Source: Nemertoderma westbladi (taxonomy: Eukaryota; Xenacoelomorpha; Nemertodermatida; Nemertodermatidae). From it: a stretch of DNA of 58,355 nt. This document shows, piece after piece, positions 30,065 to 42,685 of the stretch. The notes below the pieces were generated by a model. The model worked only from the letters and a program-made list of their open reading frames with translations, ran no database searches and had not been told where the DNA came from. Made by a program: the position numbers and the translations under genes. Each line of letters begins with the position of its first letter. Positions within the stretch are counted from its first letter, which is position 1. The DNA lies in NCBI GenBank assembly GCA_032718475.1, contig JAUCBJ010008206.1, positions 1-58,355 on the forward strand, written 5' to 3'.

Positions 30065-31175
30065 TTAGTTAATTGGATACTCTTGCTTTACTAATTCAAT
30101 AAGGTCGTTAAACGGTGAACGCTTGTGAAGCATCCTCCACCGATACTCATCCAGGTGACTTTGAAGTAAATTCAATCTAGTGCCTTTCCGTTGCTTCATT
30201 ATCATAAGTTTGGCATGTCCCCATAATCCTTCTATAAGTTGCGTGTTCGCTCCGGTGATCTGGTCTACGAATCTACCACGCCCCTTCTTACTGTGGTTTA
30301 CGTGTTTGTGGAAGTATTTACCGCTGCCGTCACAGGCTTTCCCATGGAAAACGTTTGCTAGTTATCCCAACAGTTTTGCCGCAGTATGCAGCCCATTCGT
30401 CGCTAAATATCGTTGTACCACCTTTGACATTGCTCTCTAGAATCGGACGCAAGGTTCTCATGTCCCTTCTTTTAACTATGAACATTCTAACGTCTACTTC
30501 TCGATCCGGTCGCTTCCAAGCTATGCCAAAAATCCAGGGTCCAACAACCAGAGTACCATAATTGTTAGATCTAGTTCCTACAACCTTATGTTTTATCTTT
30601 CGATTACGCTTTTTGAAAGGTACATCTCCTAGAAGTCTTCGCCCACGTTTATATTTTCTTCTTCCACGAAACAATGATTCGTCGATTTGTACTGTTTCCC
30701 CAACTCCCCCCATTAGCTCAGCGTTATCTTTGTCTTTTGCGAACAGCTCTCTAATGTAATTTTGCCAATCCACTATCTTAGTCATAGACTTTCCTACCAG
30801 TCCATCAAGCAATCGTAGTGTGACTCTAGCGGACATGTTGATTATAAAAAAGAACATGATCCAGAAAATTTGCTCCACAAGCAAATTAGAACTCGAACTG
30901 AACCACGTACCTTCACGAGCTGATCTTTGATGTTTGTGAGGTCCCCTACAGCGCCAGGTCAACCTAAGAAATCCATATCTCATTCTCCTCCAAATGTATG
31001 CACTATAAGTACATCCTTCTGACTTACATGTTGATTCAGCGTTTGCAGAAGGTAACAATCCGGATGACTGTGCATAGTTAATTGCATTCTCTTCAGAGCA
31101 TAATTTTGCACCAATTTCCTTTATATTTAAATCATTCGACAATCTTAAATGTGAATGACGTGAAACATCACTCAT
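30065..31175 (-). pseudogene. Merlin (IS1595/ISXO2-like) transposase with one frameshift
   Basis: The first 281 codons (31175 to 30330) carry the ISXO2-like core: VQIDESLFRGRRKYKRGR (first D), VVGPWIFGIAWKRP, and TTIFSDEWAAY (second D). Near 30325-30345 the frame breaks. The remainder continues in another minus frame with VNHSKKGRGRFVDQ and NTQLIEGLWGHAK (the catalytic E) and a C-terminal SHLDEYRWR, ending at a TAA at 30065. Merlin enzymes are DDE transposases of animal DNA transposons related to bacterial IS1016/IS1595. Otherwise full length, so a recent loss or a sequence error. Confidence 0.88.
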
Positions 31176-31264
31176 AGCGACAAAGTACTGTTATTCGACA
31201 GTTATGCACTTTGTGCAAGTGGTTATAATAAATATAAAACATTCTAGAATTCAATTACTATTGT

Positions 31265-32408
31265 TACAGTAAGCTCTTTTGTTTTCAGCAATTAATATAC
31301 ATGGTTATATTCCAGAACCTCTTATTGAGTCGTTCATTATTCCATTGGTTAAGGACAAAAATGCCGACATAACGGATGTTGATAACTATCGTGGTATAGC
31401 AACAGCGACTGTATGCAGTAAGATATTGGAACTAATTTATCTTGATCGATATGCTTCGTTTCTTTATACATCAAACTCTCAGTTCGGATTCAAGTCAGAC
31501 CTAGGCACGGAACTATGTGTCTACGCTTTGAAAGAAACTATTCAGCATTATATTATAAATGACAGTCCTGTTTTTGTAGTATTCCTTGACTCGTCGAAGG
31601 CCTTCGACTTGGTGAACCATTACAAATTATAAATACAAATACTGTATCCAACGGTACGAAACAGGGCGGGATCTTGTCACCGAGATTCTACAACCTTTAT
31701 GTAGATGATCTCAGTGTCGAGTTCACCGAATCAGGCGTCAGCTGTGTTGTCAGTGGCCAGCGGGCTAACCACTTTATATATGCTGATGACCTAGCCTTGG
31801 CTTCTAATTCTATACATGGGCTCAACACTCTTATACAGATATATGAAAAATATGCAGATTCCCATTCCATTAAAGTGAGTGTCAAAAAATCTAAGCTATC
31901 ATGATATTTACACCTAAAACAAATAAAAATTTACTTGCAAACAATATTACTGTTAATTGTTCGAAATTGGAGACTGTTTCTAAATACAAATACTTGGGTC
32001 ACATAATACATAACTCAACAGATGATAGTTTGTATAAACGTGGGAATCTGCTTATTTCTAAATTTAAATTTTGTTCTAGAACTATCAAGCGTAAATTGTT
32101 CCAATGCTTTTGTACGCAATTTTATTGCAATGCATTGTGGTCCAGGCGAAATCTCAGTCTCAGCATATATAATAAACTGCGCGTTGGCTATAACAATATT
32201 GCTAGGCGTCTATTCGGGTACAAGCTACGACTGTAGCGTTTCACTAATGTTCGGGGAACTCAACTTACCCAAATTTTGTCACATTAGATTCAATGCAATA
32301 AATTCGTTGTTCCGCCGTGTCGACAATAGTGAAAATAGTATTGTACGGGCGGTTGCATTGGCCACTATTCATACAAGCAGGTTGCGTGAATCCATGTTTT
32401 ATGTATGA
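31265..32408 (+). pseudogene. Degenerate RT of a second LINE type
   Basis: Consecutive plus-strand pieces: a thumb-proximal start (GYIPEPLIESFIIPLVKDK, NYRGIA), motif A FLDSSKAFDLVNH, QGGILSPRFYNLYVDDLS, the catalytic YADD in FIYADDLALAS, then KYKYLGHIIHN and RRLFGY of the C-terminal part. Stops occur at 31630, 31904 and 32236. It differs from the 27-36 kb family (FADD). It ends directly at the first CCACGAAGC repeat (32412), suggesting the repeat inserted beside it or cut it. Confidence 0.82.
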
Positions 32409-32411
32409 AAT

Positions 32412-33159
32412 CCACGAAGCTAAGGAAAATCAACTACTTTCGCTAAGAAAGATTTTCCTTAGCTGAGATGGTCTATTCATAGTGGGCTATTTTACTTGTA
32501 TGGAGCAGATTTAGTGTTTTTTGGTCGGGGAAAAAACTAGCCTTTAAAAGTACCCTGAAATTTTGCATGTATGTACTACTCATCGAGGCGCGTCGTGTGG
32601 GATGGGTCTCATATTCAGGAAAAATCTGGTTTCCATGGCAACGGACTTAGAAAAAAGTCTATGTATTTCAAGTCAATATTTATAACTCTATTTGTAGGAA
32701 AACTATAATACATATAAACTTGGGATTTCTCAACTCAACTATAAGGTCCATAGCAGAGCCGATTGAGGTTAAATAGAAATTCCAGTTACCTTGGCAACCG
32801 GGCTAAACAGATGTTAAAATTTATAAAATGTTAATTTGAAGCCTAAGGTTAATGTGTTATGTCTTGGGACCAACCCCTACCCCCACTATATGACTTATTC
32901 TGCGTCCGAATTTCATTGTTTAATTTTGCAGTTACCATGACAACCGCTGAAAACAGATGTTTTTATACAAAAATAACTAATTTGGACATAGACTTCGCGA
33001 TAAAATTTTACGAAATTGGATATGTGTTATCTGGACCACTAGTTGAAACTTTTAGTAAAACCTAAAACATTCCATAAATATCTTGTTACCATGGTAACTG
33101 GAGTTTATTAAAGTCGATATCATTCAAGTCTAAATTCAATACTCTATTTGCAGCAAAAT
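32412..33159 (-). repeat. X-box-rich repeat, copy L1 (truncated)
   Basis: The fixed end CCACGAAGCTAAGGAAAATC is followed by the hairpin arm CTAAGGAAAATC / GATTTTCCTTAG with the loop AACTACTTTCGCTAAGAAA. The other end of the unit is missing; the next copy starts at once. Confidence 0.88.
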
Positions 33160-33514
33160 CCACGAAGCTAAGGAAAATCAACTACTTTCGCTAAGAAAGA
33201 TTTTCCTTAGCTGAGATGGTCTATTCATAGTGGGCTATTTTACTTGTATGGAGCAGATTTAGTGTTTTTTGGTCGGGGAAAAAACTAGCCTTTAAAAGTA
33301 CCCTGAAATTTTGCATGTATATACAACTCATCAAGGCGCGTCGTGTGGGATGGGTCTCATCTCCAGGAAAAATCTGGTTTCCATGGCAACGGACTTAGAA
33401 AAAAGTCTATGTATTTCAAGTCAATATTTGTAACTCTATTTGTAGGAAAACTATAATACATATAAACTTGGGGTTTCTCTACTAGGATCGGCATGCTGCA
33501 TTGCAGCTGCATTT

Positions 33515-34270
33515 TTAAGAATGCTGTGCCGGCTTGTCAACAAAATTGCACCGCCACAACTCCCTATCACCCATGACATTTGCTAGATCATCCGCATCTT
33601 TAAGGCCAGTGTCCTTTAAGATGCGTCTCAAGAAAGTCATGGGCTGTCCTCCATGCTTATTCACTCCATGAGGCTGCCAAAGTACAAGATTATGCACTGG
33701 CTGGTCCTCACGTCGAAAGCAATGTCCTGCAAAGCGGAGGCGATTTTGTTCTAGTGTCAAGCTTGGGGGAACCAATGAGACACCTCCAATGTTATATAGT
33801 GTCTGGTTGGAGATGTGTGCATTGTACTTGACACAATGTACCCGGCGTAGCATTCTTGTGAATGTGCCATCCAGAGATTTGGTGTCCTCAGCAGTTAGAG
33901 CCCAGCATGGACTCCCGTAGAGGAGTACTGGAACTACTGCTGCTCTAAATAATCGGACCTTAAGTTTCCGATTAATTCTAGGTGACTTCCAAATCCTGGA
34001 AAGCCTATTCAAGGCTGCCCATGCCTTTCCCTTACGTATTCGAAGGTCCTCACCTGACTTCCGGATCCATGATCCCAGGTAACAGAAGTCGTCCACATGC
34101 TCAAGCATACCATCCTTTGAGCTTATGCTCATCCGATCAGAGACTTGCTGAGGACTTTCAAAGTTAACTGTCAGAATTTTGGTCTTTCTGGAGTTAATAA
34201 AAAGACCAACACTAGAAGCAGCATGTTCTAATGAGCTGAGGAGCCGCTGGGCTCCCTCTAATGATTCTGA
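33515..34270 (-). pseudogene. LINE RT C-terminal part after the internal deletion
   Basis: The segment from the ADDLGVLSE region to the RFAGHCFRR region matches copy 1 nearly residue for residue but is out of frame with the endonuclease ORF because of the deletion. An open 205-codon piece spans 33515-34132. Confidence 0.85.
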
Positions 34271-34278
34271 GAGTACTC

Positions 34279-36231
34279 CTAAGTCATCAGCGAGATTATA
34301 GATAAGATCAATGAGATTCCCCGAAAAGAACCATAGAGTGTTAGGTTGCCCTTCTTGGGAACTGGCACCAACTTATTTGTTTTCATTTCTTGTGGGACTC
34401 TTGTTGTACGGTACATGTCTACTATGATGGGATAGATGAGCTTTAAACACTCAGGTATTTTAAAGACCTCAGGGGGAACACCATCTACACCACTGGCACG
34501 ATTGGTCTTAATGCTCTTTGCAGCAGCCTTCACTTCTGCAAAGGAGATATCGCCAATGGGAATATCTGGGAGTACAGACTCAGACACTTTTACTTCTATA
34601 AAGTTATCAGGCAATACCCTGTCATTATTGAGGAGCTTTTCAAAGTGGGCTTTCCAACCATTGAGGCGATCGGCTGGTGATTCAGCCTTAACCTTGGTGG
34701 TTGGTTGGCTTTTCCGCCCAGTAAGCAGATTGATTGATTTCCATGCCTGGGATGATTGCCTGCTGTCGTCAGCATCATTGATGGCATCAACCTGTTGGTT
34801 TATTAGCTCCTGTAGATTAGCAGAGTACTGCCTGTTCAGGGACCTAGATGCAGCTTTAACTGCATTCTTGGCCGCTGTAGTCTGTTTGAGTCGGGACTCT
34901 TTCTGCGCCTTATGAAGGTCATTTCGGCACTTCTGAATTTTGTTGTCAGTCCAGGGGGCCCTTTTCCTGTTTCGAGGGTATACAGGAACTGTTTCTGCAG
35001 CTGCTAACTTAACTGCTTCTGTAAAGGCAGTATAGCCCTCACAGTGATCTGCCGCCTCAGAGGCAAGAGCCTCATACCTGTTGCTCAGCTGTAGTGTGAA
35101 GCTGGATCTCACACTTGGCTGTTGCAACAGAGAGGACCAGTCATGCCGTGGCAAGGCAGATTTCGTTGTTCTGCTAGCACGCAGACTAAGTCTTACCTTG
35201 GCCACAATAAGGCGGTGATCACTGGAGAAGGGTCGAAGTGTAAATGCATTACAGTCTTGTATAGAGCTCCTGTATTTCCTACGAAACAGAATATGGTCTA
35301 TCTGGGACTTGTGACCACTGGGTCCACTATGAGTCCATAGCTTTCCAGTTCGCTTCTTGAACTGGGTTCCAGCCGAAAACAATCCATTTCCAGAGATAAA
35401 ATCCTGAAGATGGACAGAATTTCGGTTAACACTATTGCTATAGACCCAGGGCGATGTAGGTGATTGATGCAGACTTGCATTAAAGTCTCCCAGGAATGTT
35501 AAGAATGCATGCTGATCCACTCCATCAGTTGCTGCTTGTAGATTGTGGTAGAAATTTTCCACCTCCTCTACAGGGGCAACACTAGTTGGAGAGTAGCACA
35601 CAATCAGAACCACCTTAGGAAACTTCTTAGCCAGTCTTCCAGAACATGAGAAGTGGCAACGGATGATGCGGTTAGAGATTTGGTCTATTTTGTCCAATGC
35701 TGCATGTGCAGTTGGATTCATCAATAGACCAATTCCACCATTGCCACTATCATCTGCTGACGCGAGGGCGAGTCGCCAACCGCCCCCCATGTCCTTAATC
35801 AGAACCTCATCAGTCTGTCCAGTCTGCATTCGGTGCTCTTGAACACCCACTGCGCTAAGAGAAAGCTTATCTGCCAAGGCAGTCAGCTCACCTTGTCGCA
35901 TTGGGGACCCGAGTGTTAGGGTGTTTACTGAGGCTAGTCTAGTGACTTGCCTCAGATTCACCAATGGCTTTGTTGGTCGGGGTGGAACATGAGAGTAGCC
36001 TCCAACTCCAGAATCCCTCTCCCCATCACAATCTGGCCTCCCTGGTGACCCAGGGTTTGGGCCAGAAAGGTCATCAGGAAAGGGACTCAAAGAATTGTTG
36101 GCTGCTCTCTCTCCAGTAGGGGGTGAGACAGGCAGCCGGTCAGGAGTTAACTGACGCCTGTGAGGCCGATTGTGTCCGGTAATTCCACTGGCCTCTAGTG
36201 GCCGGACCTCCGCATTGCTAATGTAATCCAT
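34279..36231 (-). CDS. LINE ORF: endonuclease plus truncated reverse transcriptase
   Basis: 650 codons. After a proline-rich leader (about 1-90), an APE-like endonuclease with LASVNTLTLGSPMRQGEL, VGVQEHRM, LTFLGDFNAS and FSSDHRLIVAKV (catalytic D/H at the end) occupies about 93-350. A basic linker then leads to the RT start (NRASGVDGVPPEVFKI, VPVPKKGNLTLYGSFRGISL). The ORF stops at the internal deletion. Endonuclease would nick target DNA, but without a complete RT the protein cannot copy the element. Confidence 0.85.
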   Translation of the reverse strand: MDYISNAEVRPLEASGITGHNRPHRRQLTPDRLPVSPPTGERAANNSLSPFPDDLSGPNPGSPGRPDCDGERDSGVGGYSHVPPRPTKPLVNLRQVTRLASVNTLTLGSPMRQGELTALADKLSLSAVGVQEHRMQTGQTDEVLIKDMGGGWRLALASADDSGNGGIGLLMNPTAHAALDKIDQISNRIIRCHFSCSGRLAKKFPKVVLIVCYSPTSVAPVEEVENFYHNLQAATDGVDQHAFLTFLGDFNASLHQSPTSPWVYSNSVNRNSVHLQDFISGNGLFSAGTQFKKRTGKLWTHSGPSGHKSQIDHILFRRKYRSSIQDCNAFTLRPFSSDHRLIVAKVRLSLRASRTTKSALPRHDWSSLLQQPSVRSSFTLQLSNRYEALASEAADHCEGYTAFTEAVKLAAAETVPVYPRNRKRAPWTDNKIQKCRNDLHKAQKESRLKQTTAAKNAVKAASRSLNRQYSANLQELINQQVDAINDADDSRQSSQAWKSINLLTGRKSQPTTKVKAESPADRLNGWKAHFEKLLNNDRVLPDNFIEVKVSESVLPDIPIGDISFAEVKAAAKSIKTNRASGVDGVPPEVFKIPECLKLIYPIIVDMYRTTRVPQEMKTNKLVPVPKKGNLTLYGSFRGISLILSIISLMT

Positions 36232-37245
36232 AGTGGGGGTTGGGGGGTGCTTTTTTGCCGAGTCAGCTCTCGGGGCAAATACCGGGTTTTCTCAACACAA
36301 CTATAAGGTCCATAGCAGAGCCGATTGAGGTTAAATATAAAATCCAGTTACCTTGGCAACCGGGCTAAACAGATGTTAAAATTTTTAAAATGTTAATTTG
36401 AAGCCTAAGGTTAAGGTGTGATGACTTGGGACCAATCCCTACCCCCACTATATAACTTATTCTGCGTCCGAATTTGATTGTTCTATTTTGCAGTTACCTT
36501 GACAACCGCTGAAAACAGATGTTTTTATACGAAAATTATTCATTTGTACATAGACTTCACGATAAAATTTTACGAAACTAGGTATGTGTTATCTGGACCA
36601 CTAGTTGGAACTTTTAGTGAAACTCAAAACATTCCAGAAATATCTAGTTACCATGGAAACTGTAGTTTTTTTAAAGTTATATATCATTCAAGTCTATAAT
36701 CATAACTCTATTTGGAGAAAAACTGTAATATATATAAACTTGGGGTTTTGCAACTCATCTATAAGGTCCATATACAAGCCGTTCGAAGTTAATTAGAAAA
36801 TCCATTTACCATAGCAACAAGAGTAAACAGATGTTAAAATTAATAAAATGATAATTTGAAGCACAATTTAATAGTATTATGACTTGGGACCAACACCTAC
36901 CCCCACTATATGACTTATTCTGCATCCGAATTACATTGTTCTATTTTTCAGTTTCCATGACAACCACTGCAAACAGATGCATTTTGATAGAAAATCTGTA
37001 ATTTGGACATAAACTACAATATTTTCTGAAACTCGATGTGTTATCTGAAAAACAATCTGGACTGAATCTTTTTTCAAAGGTAAAACCAACAGTTCCAGAG
37101 AACTCTAGTTTCCATGGGAATAGAAGTTATTTATTGGCAAATGCTACTAAACTAGGCTAAGCAACGAACCAAATTGTGGCCGTTTGTTTAATTTTCCTTA
37201 GCTTCGTGGTTGCATTTCCTTTAGGAAATGCCTTTCTAGTAATGT

Positions 37246-38510
37246 CCACGAAGCTAAGGAAAATCAACTACTTTCGCTAAGAAAGATTTTCCTTAGCTGA
37301 GATGGTGTATTCATAGTGGGCTATTTTACTTGTATGAGGCAGATTTGGTTTTTTTTGACCGGTGAAAAAACTAGCCTTTAAAAGTACCCTGAAATTTTGC
37401 ATGTATATACTACTCGTCGAGGCGCATCTTTTGGGCCGGGTCTCATATCCAGGAAAAATCTGGTTTCCATGACAACGGACTTCAAAAAAAGTCTATGTAT
37501 TTCAAGTCAATATTTATAACTCTATTTGTAGGAAAACTATAATAGATATAAACTTGGAGTTTCTCAACTCAACCATAAGGTCCATAGCAGAGCCGATTGA
37601 GGTTAAATAGAAAATCCAGTTACCTTGGCAACCGGGCTAAACAGGTGTTAAAATTTATAAAATGTTAATTTTAGGCCTAAGGGCAAGGTGTTATGACTTG
37701 GGACCAACCCCTACCCCCACTATATAACTTATTCTGCATCCGAATTACATTGTTCTATTTTTCAGTTACCATGACAACCGCTGAAAACAGATGTTTTTAT
37801 ACAAAAATTATTCATTTGGACATAGACTTTGCGATAAAATTTTACAAAACTGGGTATGTGTTATCTGGACCACTAGTTGGAACTTTTAGTGAAACTTAAA
37901 TTATTCCAGAAATTTAGTTACCATGGTAACTGTAGTTTATTAAACGCTATATCATTCAAGTCTATATTGATAACTCTATTTGTAGCAAAACTGTAATATA
38001 TATAAACTTGGGGTTTTGCTACTCATCTATAAGATCCATATCCAAGCCGATTGAGGTTAATTAGAAAATACAGTTACCATAGCAACAAGTCTAAACAGAT
38101 GTTAAAATTTATAAAATGATAATTTGAAGCACAAGTTAATAGTATTATGACTTGGGACTAACCCCTACGCCCACTATATGACTTATTCTGCATCCGAATT
38201 ACATTGTTCTATTTTTCAGTTTCCATGACAACCACTGCAAACAAATGCATTTTGATAGAAAATCGGTAATTTGGACATAAACTACAATATTTTCTGAAAC
38301 TTGGTATGTGTTATCTGAACCACAATCTGGACTGAATCTTTTTTCAAAGGTAAAACCAACAGTTCCAGAGAACTCTAGTTTCCATGGGAATATAAGTTAT
38401 TTATTGGCAAATGCTACTAAACTAGGCTAAGCAACAAACCAAATTGTGGCCCTTTGTTTAATTTTCCTTAGCTTCGTGGTTGCATTTCCTTTAGGAAATG
38501 CCTTTCTAGT
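37246..38510 (-). repeat. X-box-rich repeat, copy L3 (complete, ~1.26 kb)
   Basis: A complete unit in minus orientation: hairpin end at 37246, then inner ~455-bp half-units each holding GTTGTCATGG.AACTG and TATATAGTGGGGGTAGG, then GCATTTCCTTTAGGAAATGC and CTAGTA at the far end. Units turn to plus orientation directly after it. Confidence 0.9.
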
Positions 38511-39073
38511 ATTTTAGTATAAAAACATCTGTTTTCAGCGGTTGTCATGGTAACTGCAAAATAGAACAATCAAATTTGGACGCAGAATAAGTTATATAGT
38601 GGGGGTAGGGATTGGTCCCAAGTCATCACACCTTAACCTTAGGCTTCAAATTAACATTTTATAAATTGTAACATCTGTTTATCCCGGTTGCCAAGGTAAC
38701 TGGATTTTCTATTTAGCCTCAATCGGATCTGCTATGGACCTTATAGTTGTGTTGCGAAACCCCAAGTTTATATCTATTATAGTTTTTCTACAAATAGAGT
38801 TATAAATATTGACTTGAAATACATAGACTTTTTTTGAAGTCCGTTGCCATGGAAACCAGATTTTTCCTGCATATGAGACCCGGCCCAAAAGATGCGCCTC
38901 GTCGAGTAGTATATACATGCAAAATTTCAGGGTACTTTTAAAGGCTAGTTTTTTCACCGGTCAAAAAAAACCAAATCTGCCTCACACAAGTAAAATAGCC
39001 CACTATGAATAGACCATCTCAGCTAAGGAAAATCTTTCTTAGCGAAAGTAGTTGATTTTCCTTAGCTTCGTGG
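38511..39073 (+). repeat. X-box-rich repeat, copy R1 (truncated)
   Basis: The first plus-oriented unit after the orientation switch begins in mid-unit (TATAAAAACATCTGTTTTCAG) and ends CTTCGTGG. Confidence 0.85.
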
Positions 39074-40835
39074 ACTAGAAAGGCATTTCCTAAAGGAAAT
39101 GCAACCACTAAGCTAAGGAAAATTAAACACAGTTGACTCATCAGTTCATTGGTTTACCTAGTTAAAAGTCATATGTCTTAATTAAGCTCCCATTACCATG
39201 GCAACTGGAGTTTTGTAGAACTGCTCGGTTTTACATTAAGATCAAGTTTGTGGTTCCAGGCAGGTGACACAAATTGATTTCAAGGAAGTTTCATTGAGTA
39301 GTTGATGTCCAAAATTAAAGACGTATTTTTGTTAAAACATCAGTTTGCAGTGGTTGTCTTGGAAACTGATAATTATAACAACGTTAATTGGATGCAGAAT
39401 AAGTGATATAGTGGGGGTAGGGGTTGCTCCCAAGTCGTAATATCTTAATGTTATGGTTTAAATAATCACTTTATAAATTTGAACATCTGTTTAGCCTGGT
39501 TGCCCTGGTAACTAAATTTTCTAATTGACCTCAATATGCGCAACTATTATCCTTATCATTGAGTTGAAAAACTTCAAGTTTCGATCTATTATGGTTGTTG
39601 TACAGTACAAATAGAGTTAATAATATAGACTTTAATGTAATATATTTTAATAAACTCCAGTTACCATGGTAACTAGATATTTCTAGAAGTTTTGAGTTTT
39701 TCAAAAAGTTCCAAATAGTAGTCCAGATAACACATACCCAGTTTCAGAGAATGTTATCGTTTAGTCTATGTTCAAAATGAACAATTTTTGTGTCAAATCA
39801 TATGTTTTTAGCGGTTGCCATGGAAACTGAAAAATAGAACAAATTCGGATGCAGAATAAGTTATATAGAGGGGGTAGGGATTGGTCCCATGTCATAATAC
39901 CTTTAACTTTTGCATAAAATTATCATGTTATAAATTTGAACACATCTGTTTAGCCTGGTTGTCATGGTAACAGGATTTTTTAATTTACTTCAATTTGCTC
40001 GACTATGGCCATTATAGTTGAGTTGGGAAACCCCAAATTTATATATATTACAGTTTTGCTACAAATAGAGTTATCAATATAGACTTGAATGATATAGAGT
40101 TTAATAAACTACAGTTACCATGGTAACTAAATTTCTGGAATAATTTAAGTTTCACTAAAAGTTCCAACTAGTGGTCCAGATAACACATACCCAGTTTTGT
40201 AAAATTTTATCGCTAAGTCTATGTCCAAATGAATAATTTTTGTATAAAAACATCTGTTTTCTGCGGTTGTCATGGTAACTGAAAAATAGAACAATGTAAT
40301 TCGGATGCAGAATAAGTTATATAGTGGGGGTAAGGGTCGGTCCCAAGTCATAACACCTTGCCCTTAGGCCTCAAATTAACATTTTATAAATTTTAACGTC
40401 TGTTTATCCCAGTTGCCAAGGTAACTGGATTTTCTATTTAGCCTCAATCGGATCTGCTATGGACCTTATAGTTGTGTTGCGAATCCCCAAGTTTATATCT
40501 ATTATAGTTTTCCTACAAATAGAGTTATAAATATTGACTTGAAATACATAGACTTTTTTTGAAGTCCGTTGCCTTGGAAACCAGATTTTTCCTGGATATG
40601 AGACCCATCCCACACGACGCGCCTTGATGAGTTGTATATACATGCAAAATTTCAGGGTACTTTTAAAGGCTAGTTTTTTCACCTAACAAAAAACACTAAA
40701 TCTGCTCCATACAAGTAAAAGGGCCCACTATGAATACACCATCTCAGCTAAGGAAAATCTTTCTTAGCGAAAGTAGTTGATTTTCCTTAAGTAGTATGGT
40801 AAACACCTGGATTAAGACAGTGTCTGCCATAGTCT
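39074..40835 (+). repeat. X-box-rich repeat, copy R2 (diverged, longer)
   Basis: Starts CTAGAAAGGCATTTCC but soon diverges from the others (39125-40000) and contains extra inner half-units. The hairpin end is damaged (TTTTCCTTAAGTAGTATGG at about 40783) and followed by 40 bp of unrelated sequence. Confidence 0.8.
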
Positions 40836-42685
40836 ACTAGAAAGGCATTTCCTAAAGGAAATGCAACCACGAAGCTAAGGAAAATTAAACTAACGGCCAC
40901 AATTTGGTTCGTTGCTTAGCCTAGTTTAGTAGCATTTGCCAATAAATAACTTCTATTCCCATGGAAACTAGAGTTCTCTGGAACTGTTGGTTTTACCTTT
41001 GAAAAAAGATTCAGTCCAGATTGTTTTTCAGATAACACATCGAGTTTCAGAAAATATTGTAGTTTATGTCCAAATTACAGATTTTCTATCAAAATGCATC
41101 TGTTTGCAGTGGTTGTCATGGAAACTGAAAAATAGAACAATGTAATTCGGATGCAGAATAAGTCATATAGTGGGGGTAGGTGTTGGTCCCAAGTCATAAT
41201 ACTATTAAATTGTGCTTCAAATTATCATTTTATTAATTTTAACATCTGTTTACTCTTGTTGCTATGGTAAATGGATTTTCTAATTAACTTCGAACGGCTT
41301 GTATATGGACCTTATAGATGAGTTGCAAAACCCCAAGTTTATATATATTACAGTTTTTCTCCAAATAGAGTTATGATTATAGACTTGAATGATATATAAC
41401 TTAAAAAAAACTACAGTTACCATGGTAACTAGATATTTCTGGAATGTTTTGAGTTTCACTAAAAGTTCCAACTAGTGGTCCAGATAACACATTCCCAGTT
41501 TCGTAAAATTTTATCGCGAAGTCTATGTCCAAATGAATTATTTTAGTATAAAAACATCTGTTTTCAGCGGTTGTCATGGTAACTGCAAAATTAAACAATG
41601 AAATTCGGACGCAGAATAAGTCATATAGTGGGGGTAGGGGTTGGTCCCAAGACATAACACCTTAACCTTAGGCTTCAAATTTTCATGTTTTCAGCGGTTG
41701 CCATGGAAAGTGAGAAATAGAACAACGTAATTCGGATGCAGAATAAGTTATATAGAGGGGGTAGGGCTTGGTCCCATGTCATAATAGCTTTAACTTTTGC
41801 TTAAAATTATCATTTTATAAATTTTAACGTCTGTTTAGCCTGGTTGTCATGGTAACAGGATTTTTTAATTTACCTCAATCTGCTCGACTATGGCCCTTGT
41901 AGTTGAGTTGAGAAACCCCAAGTTTATATCTATTGCGGTTTTTCTACAAATAGAGTTATGAATATAGACCTGAATGATATAATCTGTAATAAACTCCAGT
42001 TACCACGGTAACTAGATATTTCTGGAATGTTTTGAGTTTCACTAAAAGTTCGAACTAGTGGTCCAGATAACACATATCCAGTTTCGTAAAATTTTATCGT
42101 GAAGTCTATGTCCAAATGAGTTATTTTCGTATAAAAACATCTGTTTTCAGCGGTTGTCATGGTAACTGCAAAATTAAACAATGAAATTCGGACGCAGAAT
42201 AAGTCATATAGTGGGGGTAGGGGTTGGTGCCAAGACATAACACATAAACCTTAGGCTTCAAATTAACATTTTATAAATTTTAACATCTGTTTAGCCCGGT
42301 TGCCAAGGTAACTGGAATTTCTATTTAACCTCAATCGGCTCTGCTATGGACCTTATAGTTGAGTTGAGAAATCCCAAGTTTATATGTATTATAGTTTTCC
42401 TACAAATAGAGTTATAAATATTGACTTGAAATACATAGACTTTTTTCTAAGTCCGTTGCCATGGAAACCAGATTTTTCCTGAATATGAGACCCATCCCAC
42501 ACGACGCGCCTCGATGAGTAGTACATACATGCAAAATTTCAGGGTACTTTTAAAGGCTAGTTTTTTCCCCGACCAAAAAACACTAAATCTGCTCCATACA
42601 AGTAAAATAGCCCACTATGAATAGACCATCTCAGCTAAGGAAAATCTTTCTTAGCGAAAGTAGTTGATTTTCCTTAGCTTCGTGG
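40836..42685 (+). repeat. X-box-rich repeat, copy R3 (expanded, ~1.85 kb)
   Basis: It has both ends, and an additional inner half-unit accounts for the extra length. Confidence 0.85.

Larger units (their letters stand above)
33480..36287 (-). mobile_element. Near full-length LINE, copy 2, with internal RT deletion
   Basis: The 3' end (minus strand) is CCGATCCTAGTA, and TTTCTC is duplicated at 33474-33479 and 36288-36293 within the repeat unit. The 5' UTR of about 50 bp precedes the ATG at 36231. Compared with copy 1, about 545 bp are missing between RGISLI and the ADDLGVL box, removing RT motif A; the ORF ends at the junction (34279). Confidence 0.9.
33160..37245 (-). repeat. X-box-rich repeat, copy L2, split by a LINE
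   Basis: Starts with the fixed hairpin end at 33160 and ends with the second palindrome GCATTTCCTTTAGGAAATGC at about 37211-37230. The LINE at 33480-36287 is inserted in it, so the repeat part is about 1.28 kb. Confidence 0.88.
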
